DNA of 64,000 nt from Pseudomonas segetis. GTDB lineage: Bacteria; Pseudomonadota; Gammaproteobacteria; Pseudomonadales; Pseudomonadaceae. A program made the translations under genes and the position numbers. Positions 9,551 to 17,215 of the stretch are shown in pieces. The stretch is taken from the NCBI RefSeq assembly GCF_900188155.1, contig NZ_FZOG01000002.1, forward strand, positions 883,845 through 947,844. The letters run 5' to 3'. The notes beneath the pieces were generated by a model that did no database searches, was not told the origin of the DNA, and saw nothing but the letters and a program-made list of their open reading frames with translations. Position 1 is the stretch's first letter. Each line of letters begins with the position of its first letter.

Positions 9551-10534
9551 ATGAAAAAAACAATCCGTGCCTCCCTAATGTCTGCAATGATCGCCATGGG
9601 CGTATTAAGCGGCCCAGCCAGTTCCTTTGCAGCTGATGCAGCCAATTGGCCGACACGCCCGGTGCAAGTGGTGGTAATCGCCAACCCTGGCGGCGACACT
9701 GACTTCAACGCCCGCATGATGGCCAAGTACTTCAGCGAAATCACCGGCAAGAACATGGTCGTGACCAACGTCGCTGGCGGCGGTGGCACCCTGGCTGCCG
9801 AACAGGTCAAAGGCGCAGCGCCGGATGGCAACACCATACTGTTCACCCACACCGGTCAGTTGATCGTCAACGAAGTGGCTGGCCTGTCCAAAGACAGCTA
9901 CGACGCCTTCGATATCTCCTGCATCGCAGGCGTGGACAAAGGCGCCATCTTTGTTGCCAGCGAACAAGCCGGCGTGAAAAGCCTCAAAGACCTGATCGAA
10001 AAAGCCAAGGCCAACCCAAACACCATCGCCTACGGCACCGAGATCGGCAGTTTCTCGCACATCCAGGGCTTGATGTTTGAACAGCTGGCCGGTGTAAAAC
10101 TGAAAATGATCGACGCCGGCACAGTGTCCGAGAAAGTGGTTGCCCTGCTGGGTGGACGCATGGACCTGGGCGCGATCAGCTATGGCTCGGTACAGGACTA
10201 CATCAAAGGCGGCCAGATGGTTGCGCTGGGCCAGCCAAACGCCGAGCGTAACGCGCTGCTGGGCGACGTTAAGACCTTCAAGGAACAAGGTGTCGACTTC
10301 ACTATCGACAAGCCTTACGTGGTTGCCTTTCCAAAGGGTACTGATCCGGCAATCGTGAAAAAGATGGCCGACATCATGAAGCAGATCACTGAAAACCCTG
10401 AGTACGCAGAAGAGCTGAAGAAATCTTTCAAGCAACCTGTTGCCTACTACAACACCGAAGAAGCCATCGCGACCCTGAAAAAGACCCGCGAAGACTTCAT
10501 GCAGTACAAGGACGCCCTGCGCCAGTCCAAATGA
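9551..10534 (+). CDS. Tripartite tricarboxylate transporter substrate-binding protein (TctC/Bug family)
   Basis: A 327-residue periplasmic receptor starting at ATG 9551 behind GGAG. A signal peptide covers about residues 1-28 (KKTIRASL, then a hydrophobic stretch, cleaved near SSFA-ADA). The mature start NWPTRPVQVVV and the following GGDTDFNARM are typical of the Bug family, which binds carboxylates and related acids. It precedes TctB and TctA in order and follows a dehydratase. The likely ligand is an aldaric acid, by context only. An upstream in-frame extension to 9401 overlaps the dehydratase gene and is rejected. Confidence 0.9.
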   Translation: MKKTIRASLMSAMIAMGVLSGPASSFAADAANWPTRPVQVVVIANPGGDTDFNARMMAKYFSEITGKNMVVTNVAGGGGTLAAEQVKGAAPDGNTILFTHTGQLIVNEVAGLSKDSYDAFDISCIAGVDKGAIFVASEQAGVKSLKDLIEKAKANPNTIAYGTEIGSFSHIQGLMFEQLAGVKLKMIDAGTVSEKVVALLGGRMDLGAISYGSVQDYIKGGQMVALGQPNAERNALLGDVKTFKEQGVDFTIDKPYVVAFPKGTDPAIVKKMADIMKQITENPEYAEELKKSFKQPVAYYNTEEAIATLKKTREDFMQYKDALRQSK

Positions 10535-10594
10535 TGTAAAGGTCGGGCCGGTCTGCTGACCGGCACGCGCCAAGCGACCATCACCAGAGGTTAA

Positions 10595-11083
10595 ATGATG
10601 GCTACAAACAAGAAAACTGAACTGGCCATTGCCGGCTGCATGCTGGCTGTCGGCATTGGCTACCTGCTGATGACGACCCAGTTGCCCCACCATAGCGGTA
10701 TCGACGCGACCTTCGTCCCTTACCTGCTCTCGGCCCTACTGTGCATGCTTGGCGCATTGCATATGCTGGCGGCGGTAAAAATGCCACAGGCCGTGCAAGC
10801 GGCAAGCACACCAGACGAAGCCGCCGGCGAGCCGCTAGACGCCAAGGCAGTTGTCAAAACCCTGGCGTTGATCGTCGCTTACATCGCTCTATTGAAAACG
10901 GTCGGCTTTCCGATCATGACCACGATTTACCTCTACCTGCAGTTCATCGTGCTCACCCCCGTCAACCAGAAGGTCAACCACCTGGTCTATGTGCTGATTG
11001 CACTGATCACCTCTGCAGTGGTGTACACCCTGTTCCGTGAGGCCTTTGACCTGATGCTGCCATCCGGCCTGTTTGGCTTCTAG
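10595..11083 (+). CDS. tctB: Tripartite tricarboxylate transporter small membrane subunit (TctB)
   Basis: A 162-residue protein with about four hydrophobic segments (near 10-28, 45-62, 86-105 and 123-145), the size and topology of TctB-family small subunits. The start is one of two consecutive ATGs after AGAGG. It is 60 bases after the binding protein and 11 before TctA. TctB proteins show little sequence conservation, so the call leans on size, topology and position. Confidence 0.88.
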   Translation: MMATNKKTELAIAGCMLAVGIGYLLMTTQLPHHSGIDATFVPYLLSALLCMLGALHMLAAVKMPQAVQAASTPDEAAGEPLDAKAVVKTLALIVAYIALLKTVGFPIMTTIYLYLQFIVLTPVNQKVNHLVYVLIALITSAVVYTLFREAFDLMLPSGLFGF

Positions 11084-11094
11084 GAGAATCGACC

Positions 11095-12615
11095 ATGCTC
11101 GACTTATTGCAGCAAGGCTTCGGTGCTGTTTTTTCAATCCATATCATGCTGCTGATGGTCATTGGTGTCGCCGTCGGCATCGTCTTTGGCGCAGTGCCTG
11201 GTTTGTCAGCCACAATGGCGGTAGCCCTGTGCCTGCCACTGACCTTCACCATGGGCCCGCACGCCGGCTTGTCACTGCTGGTATCCCTGTTTATCGGCGC
11301 CACGTCCGGCGGCTTGATATCGGCCATTCTCTTGAAGATTCCGGGAACCCCCTCCTCCATTGCCACTGTGTTCGACGGTGGCCCGATGATGGAGAAAGGC
11401 GAAGGCGTTAAAGCGCTGGGAGTCGGTATTGTCTTCTCCTTTCTGGGCACCATCTTCAGCATCATCGCCCTGATGTTCCTGGCACCGCAGTTGGCCAAGT
11501 TCGCCCTGCGCTTTGGCCCGCAGGAATACTTCTCCATCGCCGTATTCTCATTGACCCTGATTGCCACGCTCTCCGCCGGCTCGATGGTCAAGGGCTTGTT
11601 CGCCGGAGCGCTGGGCTTTGCCGTTTCCACCGTGGGGATTGCCCCGGTTGAAGCGATTCGCCGCTTTACCTTCGACTTCGCCGAACTCAATGGCGGCTTC
11701 GCCATGCTCACAGTGATGATCGGCATGTTCGCAGTGGCCGAGATCATCAAGGTGGCCGAGCGCGGACGCCGCCCTGTGGAAGCCAAGGCTGAACCGGTCA
11801 GCATGAAGAACATCAAGGGCTTCGGCTTCTCGATGCGCGAGTTTCGCGAGCAGGTACCCAACGCAACGCGCTCCGGCCTGATCGGCCTGGGTGTCGGGAT
11901 TCTACCAGGCATCGGGGCTGGCACCTCTAACCTGCTGGCCTACATCATTTCGAAGAAACGCGCGAAAGATCCAGACAGCTACGGCAAGGGCAACATGGGC
12001 GGTGTGGTTGCCAGTGAAACCGCTAACAATGCCGGTATCGGCGGTGCCATGCTGCCCCTGATGACCCTGGGTATCCCGGGCGATACGGTAACCGCGATTT
12101 TGCTTGGCGGCTTTTTGATTCACGGCATCCAGCCCGGCCCGTTGCTGTTCATCACCCAAGGTCCGCTGGTCTACACCATCTTCGCCGCCTTGCTGGTATC
12201 GACCGTACTGATGCTGTTCATGGAATTCTATGGCTTGCGCATCTTTATCAAGCTGCTGGAGATCCCCAAGCACATCTTGCTGCCGATCATCCTGGTTTTG
12301 TGCGTGGTCGGTGCATTCGGCCTCAGCAGCCGCCTGTTCGACGTTTGGTCGATCCTGGTATTTGGCGTACTGGGCTACGCCTTCGTCAAAGCGGGTATTC
12401 CACCGGCGCCGTTTATCATCGGCTTCATTCTTGGACCAATGGCCGAAACCAATCTGCGCCGTGGCCTGATGATGTCCGATGGCAACTTCGGCACCTTCCT
12501 CACCAACCCGATTTCGGCAACCTTCCTCGGTTTGGCGCTGGCCTTTGTAATCTGGCAACTGGTCAGCGCGATTCGCCCAAAGAAGAGCATGATCAACGAA
12601 ATCATCCGCACCTGA
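11095..12615 (+). CDS. tctA: Tripartite tricarboxylate transporter large membrane subunit (TctA)
   Basis: A 506-residue inner-membrane permease with about 12 hydrophobic segments. The duplicated TctA signatures are present: an N-terminal VFGAVPGLSATMAVAL near 24-39 and a second copy around 260-275 (GILPGIGAGTSNLLAY). It is the channel subunit that uses the ion gradient with TctB and receives substrate from TctC. The start at 11095 follows TAGGAGAATCGACC. The operon ends 16 bases later at a strong terminator. Confidence 0.94.
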   Translation: MLDLLQQGFGAVFSIHIMLLMVIGVAVGIVFGAVPGLSATMAVALCLPLTFTMGPHAGLSLLVSLFIGATSGGLISAILLKIPGTPSSIATVFDGGPMMEKGEGVKALGVGIVFSFLGTIFSIIALMFLAPQLAKFALRFGPQEYFSIAVFSLTLIATLSAGSMVKGLFAGALGFAVSTVGIAPVEAIRRFTFDFAELNGGFAMLTVMIGMFAVAEIIKVAERGRRPVEAKAEPVSMKNIKGFGFSMREFREQVPNATRSGLIGLGVGILPGIGAGTSNLLAYIISKKRAKDPDSYGKGNMGGVVASETANNAGIGGAMLPLMTLGIPGDTVTAILLGGFLIHGIQPGPLLFITQGPLVYTIFAALLVSTVLMLFMEFYGLRIFIKLLEIPKHILLPIILVLCVVGAFGLSSRLFDVWSILVFGVLGYAFVKAGIPPAPFIIGFILGPMAETNLRRGLMMSDGNFGTFLTNPISATFLGLALAFVIWQLVSAIRPKKSMINEIIRT

Positions 12616-12631
12616 TGGATGCTTAACCTTG

Positions 12632-12661
12632 AAAGGCCAGCTCTTGTAGCTGGCCTTTTTT
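12632..12661 (+). terminator. Rho-independent terminator after tctA
   Basis: An 11-bp perfect stem (AAAGGCCAGCT / AGCTGGCCTTT) with a 5-base loop runs straight into a T-tract. It closes the dehydratase-TTT operon. Confidence 0.9.
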
Positions 12662-12865
12662 ATTGCCTGGGCGTTGATACAGGCCTGGGCGCGATCCACG
12701 GACGGCTTGTTTGAACGCAATTGAGCTCGGCCGCTTGAGGCTTGGGCGTTCATGTCCGGATGCATCGCGCTATCTCGCTGTGCAAATTCTTGAGAAGAAG
12801 CATGACGGCACGGATTGGCAAGGTCTATTCTAATTAACCACTCCATTAATACCCGAATTGAATCA

Positions 12866-13783
12866 ATGTTCGAACTTGCCCAACTGCGCTGTTTCACCAT
12901 GGTTGCCACGGAACTCAACTTCCGGCGAGCAGCTGAACGCCTGCATATGACCCAGCCGCCCTTGAGCCGACAGATCAGGTTATTGGAGCATCAGCTTGGC
13001 GTCAGCCTGTTCAAGCGCAGCACCCGCTCTGTTTGCCTGACCGCTGCGGGACGCGCCTTTTTGATTGAGGCCAGCAGCCTGCTTGAGCGTGCCGAACAGG
13101 CTACGCAAAGGGCGCGCAGAATCGCCGCTGGTGACCTGGGCTCGGTAGCCTTGAATTTCGTCGCCAACGCGGTCCATGGCTTGCTGCCGCGAGCGCTCAA
13201 CGACTTACGCGAACGCCTGCCGGATATAGAGGTGAAACTGCAGGAGATGACCAGCTTCGAGCAGATCGAAGCGCTGCGCGAGAGACGCATTGACATAGGC
13301 ATTGTACGCACGCCAGTGATGCAGCCGGGCATTAGCAGTCTCAGCCTGCTGCATGAGCCGTTCGTACTCGCCGTGCCACGCCAGCATCCGCTGGCCAACC
13401 AAACGCTGGTCCGAGTCAGGGACCTCGATGCCCAACCCTTCATCCTGTCGTCCTGGCAACCCTTCAACGAGTTGATCAACGGCTTGCTCCGCACCCATAA
13501 CATCCAGCCAAGGGTGGTGCAGGAACTGAGCTCGACCCTGACAATCTTGACCCTGGTCAACTCGGGCATGGGGCTGGCACTGGTGCCACTGGGGGCCTCA
13601 CGCCTGCGCCAGGATAACCTGTGCTTTCGCCCCATAGACTTGCCGGATGGCATGCACAGCACCCTGCATCTGGCCTGGCGCGAAGACGACGACAACCCAG
13701 CTTGCGCGGCGGTCAGGCAAGCCCTGCTCAGCGCCGCGCAGCTGGAAAGTCATGTGCTCAACGAGCAGGATCAGGGACGCTGA
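12866..13783 (+). CDS. LysR-family transcriptional regulator
   Basis: A 305-residue LysR protein. The N-terminal helix-turn-helix (MFELAQLRCF, then NFRRAAERLHMTQPPLSRQI) and a substrate-binding domain from about 90 are typical of the CatR/BenM-like subgroup. The start is at ATG 12866; a start 17 codons earlier adds non-family residues. It lies downstream of the TTT operon in the same direction but beyond a terminator. Regulating that transporter or the convergent talarate/galactarate dehydratase is plausible, not shown. Its 3' end overlaps the convergent gene by 13 bases. Confidence 0.9.
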   Translation: MFELAQLRCFTMVATELNFRRAAERLHMTQPPLSRQIRLLEHQLGVSLFKRSTRSVCLTAAGRAFLIEASSLLERAEQATQRARRIAAGDLGSVALNFVANAVHGLLPRALNDLRERLPDIEVKLQEMTSFEQIEALRERRIDIGIVRTPVMQPGISSLSLLHEPFVLAVPRQHPLANQTLVRVRDLDAQPFILSSWQPFNELINGLLRTHNIQPRVVQELSSTLTILTLVNSGMGLALVPLGASRLRQDNLCFRPIDLPDGMHSTLHLAWREDDDNPACAAVRQALLSAAQLESHVLNEQDQGR

Positions 13784-14928
13784 CCGACCTCGGCCTGTTG
13801 CACGGTCCAACCTGCTACTTGCTCGCTTAGCGTCAGGCCCAACCCCGGACGGGTCGGCACTAGCATGCGGCCGTCGCGGGTTTCCAGGCGTTCCTCGAAC
13901 AGCGGCTCCAACCACTCGAAATGCTCCACCCAAGGTTCACGCGTATGGGTTGCAGCCAAGTGCACATGCAACTCCATGGCAAAGTGCGGCGCCAGCGTCA
14001 TGCCCGCCTGTTCGGCCAATGTTTGCACCCGTAGATACGGGGTGATGCCACCCACACGCGGCGCATCCGGCATCAGGTAGTCCGCTGCGCGTTGTCGAAT
14101 AAACTCCCAGTGTTCGGCTGGGCTGGTAAGCATTTCACCGGTGGCAATCGGGGTATCGAACTGGCGCACCAACTCGGCATGACCCTCGGCGTCGTAGCAA
14201 TCGAGCGGCTCCTCGATCCAGACCAACTGGAAGTCCTCCAGGCGGCGGCACATGCGCCGCGCGGTGGTGCGATCCCATTGCTGGTTGGCGTCGACCATCA
14301 ACGGGAAGGACTCCCCCAGGTGCTTGCGCACCGTAGCCACCCGATGCAGATCCAGCGCGGCATCGGGCTGGCCGACCTTAAGCTTGATTCCACCAATGCC
14401 CTGTTCACGGGAGACATCCGTGTTTTTCAGCAATTGCTCCAGAGGGGTATGCAGAAACCCGCCGGAGGTGTTGTAGCAACGTACCGAGTCCCGCTGGGCG
14501 CCGAGCAAACGCGCCAGCGACAGGCCCGAGCGGCGCGCCTTGAGGTCCCAGAGCGCCACGTCAAAGGCCCCAATGGCCTGCGTCGCCAGGCCACTGCGTC
14601 CAACCGAGGCACCCGCCCAGCACAGCTTGTCCCAGAGCTTGGCGATATCACTGGGGTTTTCACCAATCAGGTTTGGCGCGATTTCCAGCGCGTGGGCAAA
14701 CTGGCCAGGTCCACCGGCGCGCTTGGAGTAGCTGAACCCCATGCCTTGATGACCATCACGGGTCTGGATTTCAGCAATCAGAATGGCAATTTCAGTCATG
14801 GGCTTTTGCCGTCCGGTCAGGACCTTGGCATCACTGATCGGGTTAGCCAGCGGCAACGCCACGGAACGTATACGGAGCCAGGCGATACGGTCTTCGTCTG
14901 CGCAAGTCATAGCAGGCTGTTGGTTCAT
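13771..14928 (-). CDS. L-talarate/galactarate dehydratase-like enolase-superfamily enzyme
   Basis: A 385-residue mandelate racemase-group enzyme with strong resemblance over its length to the characterised Salmonella L-talarate/galactarate dehydratase. Shared features are SDAKVLTGRQKP near 32-43, the KLK base pair K182/K184 and ligands D213, E239 and E265. The D288-H315 dyad is also present (APHFAMELH). It would dehydrate galactarate or L-talarate to a 5-keto-4-deoxy acid feeding KdgD. The start is ATG 14928 behind GGTGGAG; a GTG four codons earlier is part of that ribosome site. It is a second galactarate-type dehydratase, unrelated in fold to GarD. The LacI gene upstream is the probable regulator. 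Confidence 0.88.
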   Translation of the reverse strand: MNQQPAMTCADEDRIAWLRIRSVALPLANPISDAKVLTGRQKPMTEIAILIAEIQTRDGHQGMGFSYSKRAGGPGQFAHALEIAPNLIGENPSDIAKLWDKLCWAGASVGRSGLATQAIGAFDVALWDLKARRSGLSLARLLGAQRDSVRCYNTSGGFLHTPLEQLLKNTDVSREQGIGGIKLKVGQPDAALDLHRVATVRKHLGESFPLMVDANQQWDRTTARRMCRRLEDFQLVWIEEPLDCYDAEGHAELVRQFDTPIATGEMLTSPAEHWEFIRQRAADYLMPDAPRVGGITPYLRVQTLAEQAGMTLAPHFAMELHVHLAATHTREPWVEHFEWLEPLFEERLETRDGRMLVPTRPGLGLTLSEQVAGWTVQQAEVGQRP

Positions 14929-15024
14929 TGGAGTCTCCACCTTGGCGAATCAAATAGCGTCCGTGACCCGGTATTGGAGCCGAATCACAGGACATGGAAA
15001 AAACACAGCCCCTTTGATTCTAAA

Positions 15025-15040
15025 ATGATTGCGCAATCAT
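15025..15040. promoter_or_regulatory. Putative LacI-family operator
   Basis: ATGATTGCGCAATCAT is a perfect 16-bp palindrome with the central CG typical of LacI/GalR operators. It lies 97 bases upstream of the talarate/galactarate dehydratase start and 18 bases past the LacI gene stop. It is probably the target of that adjacent repressor. Confidence 0.65.
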
Positions 15041-15057
15041 TCAACAGCCAAAAAAAA

Positions 15058-16080
15058 TTATGTAGTGCCCCTTTCGATCACCTCGAAACCCGTGTCGAGA
15101 CGCAAGGGCTTGCGCGCTAAAGATGGATCGGCAAACCGCGCCAGCAGTGCCTCGGCAATCGACCGGCCGATACGCAGGCCATCAACACGCACCGTTGAGA
15201 GTGCTGGATGAGTGTGCGCCGCGCTGGATAAATCACCAAAGCCCATCACCGCCAACTCTGACGGCACTGCGATTTGCCGACTGGCAGCCTCCGCCAACAC
15301 GCCCTGGGCAATGGTATCGGAGCTGCAAACCACCACTTCACCCGCTTTATCCTGGACCAGCAGACGGCTCAACCCTTCGCGTCCGGTTGCCAGCGTTGCT
15401 GGTGCAACTAAACGTTCAATCGCCACAGCGGCAACACCCTGCTGCGCAAGCGCCTGGGCCAGGCTTTCGCTACGCCTGATGCCTCGCGGGTCGTCGAGTG
15501 TGATGACCGAGACGCGTCTATAGCCTTTGTTCAGCAGGTAATCCGCCACGGCCTGGCCAACAGCCTCATGGGAAAAGCCCACCAGCATGTCCAGCGGCTG
15601 ATCGCATAGATCCCAGGCCTCCACCAGCGGAATCCCGACTCGCGCCAGACGTTGTCGGCTCTCCAGCGTGTGCTCGGTGCCCGTTAGAACGATCCCGTCT
15701 GGCCGACGCCCCAACAACGCACTGAGCAATGCCTCTTCCTGCTCGGCTTCGTAGCCGGTCAGACCAAGCAAGGTTTGATAACCCGCCTCGGCCAGGCGCT
15801 CGGTGAGCGCTTGCACTGTGTCGGAGAAAATCGAATTGGCGATGGTCGGCAGCATGATCGCCACCAGACGGCTTCGGCTCGAAGCCAGTGAGCCAGCAGC
15901 AAGATTGGGAACATATCCGGTGGCACGCACAGCTTCGAGCACCCGGCGGCGGGTTTTATCGGCAACCACTTCGGGCCGTCCCAGCGCACGCGACACGGTG
16001 ATGGGCGAGACACCCGCAACTCGCGCAACATCAATCAGGGTTGGCGTGCTGGAGGAACCGGCTGGCTTGTGGCTCGCCAT
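15058..16080 (-). CDS. LacI-family transcriptional repressor
   Basis: A 340-residue repressor. The N-terminal LacI helix-turn-helix is TLIDVARVAGVSPITVSRAL, followed by the hinge (PNLAAGSLASSRSRLVAIMLP), then a periplasmic-binding-like effector domain to the C-terminus. The sequence is closest in style to the gluconate-repressor (GntR of the LacI family) group, so the ligand is probably a sugar acid. The start is ATG 16080 with GGAG seven bases upstream. It is followed by the talarate/galactarate dehydratase gene, with a perfect palindromic operator in the intervening 130 bases. Confidence 0.92.
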   Translation of the reverse strand: MASHKPAGSSSTPTLIDVARVAGVSPITVSRALGRPEVVADKTRRRVLEAVRATGYVPNLAAGSLASSRSRLVAIMLPTIANSIFSDTVQALTERLAEAGYQTLLGLTGYEAEQEEALLSALLGRRPDGIVLTGTEHTLESRQRLARVGIPLVEAWDLCDQPLDMLVGFSHEAVGQAVADYLLNKGYRRVSVITLDDPRGIRRSESLAQALAQQGVAAVAIERLVAPATLATGREGLSRLLVQDKAGEVVVCSSDTIAQGVLAEAASRQIAVPSELAVMGFGDLSSAAHTHPALSTVRVDGLRIGRSIAEALLARFADPSLARKPLRLDTGFEVIERGTT

Positions 16081-16112
16081 GATCAAGCTCCTGGCAACTG
16101 ACTCACCGCTGA

Positions 16113-16877
16113 CTAGATCGCAGTCGTCTGCTGGGCTTCGCTTTCAGCTTGCTCATGAGCCTGACGCAAACGCTCGCGGCTGTTGGTCAGGTGCAGGCGC
16201 ATCGCCGCTCGTGCAGCCTCAGCATCCTGGCGCTCGATGGCCTCGAATATCTGCTCATGCTCACGCTCAAGGCGAGCCATGTACAAGCCTTTGTCATCAT
16301 GGGCCAAGGTCGCCGAGTTCACCCGCGTACGCGGAATGATATTGGTGCCCATGTGGCTCATGATGTCGGTGAAATAGCGGTTACCCGTGGCCTCTGAAAT
16401 GGCAACGTGAAACTGGAAATCGGATGCGACGGCATCACTGGCGTGAGCCACGCTGTCTTTCAACGCATCCAGTGCGGCCCGCATCGCCAACAATTGCTCC
16501 GGGCTACGGCGCTGGGCCGCCAAACCGGCTGACTCGACTTCCAGGCTGATGCGCAGCTCCAGGATATTGAGTACATCGCGCAGGGTGACAATGGTGGCTG
16601 GGTCAATCCGAAATCCATTGGCGGTGGGCACATCGATGACGAATGTACCGATACCGTGGCGCGTCTCAACCAGACCCGAGGCTTGCAGCCGCGACAGCGC
16701 CTCGCGAACAACCGTGCGACTTACCCCCTGCGCCGCCATGATCGCCGACTCGGTCGGCAGCTTTTCACCGCGCTTGATCTCGCCATCGCGAATGCGCTGC
16801 GAAAGCTCAGCGACAAGCTCCTGGGCAAGGCTGCGATGCTTACGACGGGGAAGCTGCTGATTGTTTTGATTGAGCAT
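16113..16877 (-). CDS. GntR-family regulator with FCD domain
   Basis: A 254-residue FadR-type regulator. The winged helix is about residues 15-85 (RGEKLPTESAIMAAQGVSRTVVREAL). The all-helical FCD effector domain spans about 95-240 and keeps the metal-ligand pattern (DFQFH near 148-152, then H residues in the last helices). FCD regulators commonly sense organic acids and repress. Two dyad sites lie upstream of its start; one is nearly identical to the site before kdgD. I infer that it represses the aldarate operon and itself. It is 32 bases upstream of the LacI gene and may be co-transcribed with it. Confidence 0.9.
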   Translation of the reverse strand: MLNQNNQQLPRRKHRSLAQELVAELSQRIRDGEIKRGEKLPTESAIMAAQGVSRTVVREALSRLQASGLVETRHGIGTFVIDVPTANGFRIDPATIVTLRDVLNILELRISLEVESAGLAAQRRSPEQLLAMRAALDALKDSVAHASDAVASDFQFHVAISEATGNRYFTDIMSHMGTNIIPRTRVNSATLAHDDKGLYMARLEREHEQIFEAIERQDAEAARAAMRLHLTNSRERLRQAHEQAESEAQQTTAI

Positions 16878-16901
16878 GACTCTTCGGGCCTGTGGGTCAA
16901 T

Positions 16902-16911
16902 ATGTATACAT
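16902..16911. promoter_or_regulatory. Second dyad (ATGTATACAT) in the FCD regulator promoter
   Basis: A perfect 10-bp palindrome with a GTATAC centre, the style of many FadR/FCD operators, 25 bases upstream of the regulator start. It could be a second autoregulatory site. Confidence 0.4.
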
Positions 16912-16920
16912 CATAACCCA

Positions 16921-16936
16921 ATAGTTGTATGACAAC
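16921..16936 (+). promoter_or_regulatory. Putative GntR/FCD operator before the regulator gene
   Basis: ATAGTTGTATGACAAC differs from the kdgD-proximal site at only two of 16 positions (both C/T exchanges). Its position 44 bases upstream of the regulator start suggests autoregulation. Confidence 0.6.
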
Positions 16937-17215
16937 AGCGCAATGATGGCAAGTCGGTTGCCATGCTTGATTGTGGAGCTAATCAAAAGTTAGGCACAAG
17001 TAGGTTTCGTCCGATTCAGGAGCCGTAAATCCTTTCTGGACAATGAGTTGCCAGCGTATTCGATCCAGCCTTGTCGATTAACCTGCGCATGCAAAACCTT
17101 GAGCGGGATATCGAGCAACAAGCGAGGCAGATGCCTGGTCCGATCAGCCCAGCAATATTTATCTTTGTGTTACAGCCTGCCATGCTTGTTTGATTTGCAG
17201 TCAGGCGCAGCTAAC

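Larger units (their letters stand above)
16878..17215. other. Intergenic region between the FCD regulator and MATE gene
   Basis: This 338-base stretch contains the two operator-like sites within 60 bases of the regulator start. The remainder (about 16940-17215) shows no recognisable gene, terminator or repeat. The MATE promoter is presumably here but not identifiable. Confidence 0.5.

Noticed and set aside
9605..10693. 362-codon open frame antisense to tctC
   Set aside because: Opposite a complete, recognisable binding-protein gene; no promoter or ribosome site.
11902..12918. Minus-strand frame running from LysR start through the terminator into tctA
   Set aside because: It would cross a strong terminator and lies antisense to two real genes.
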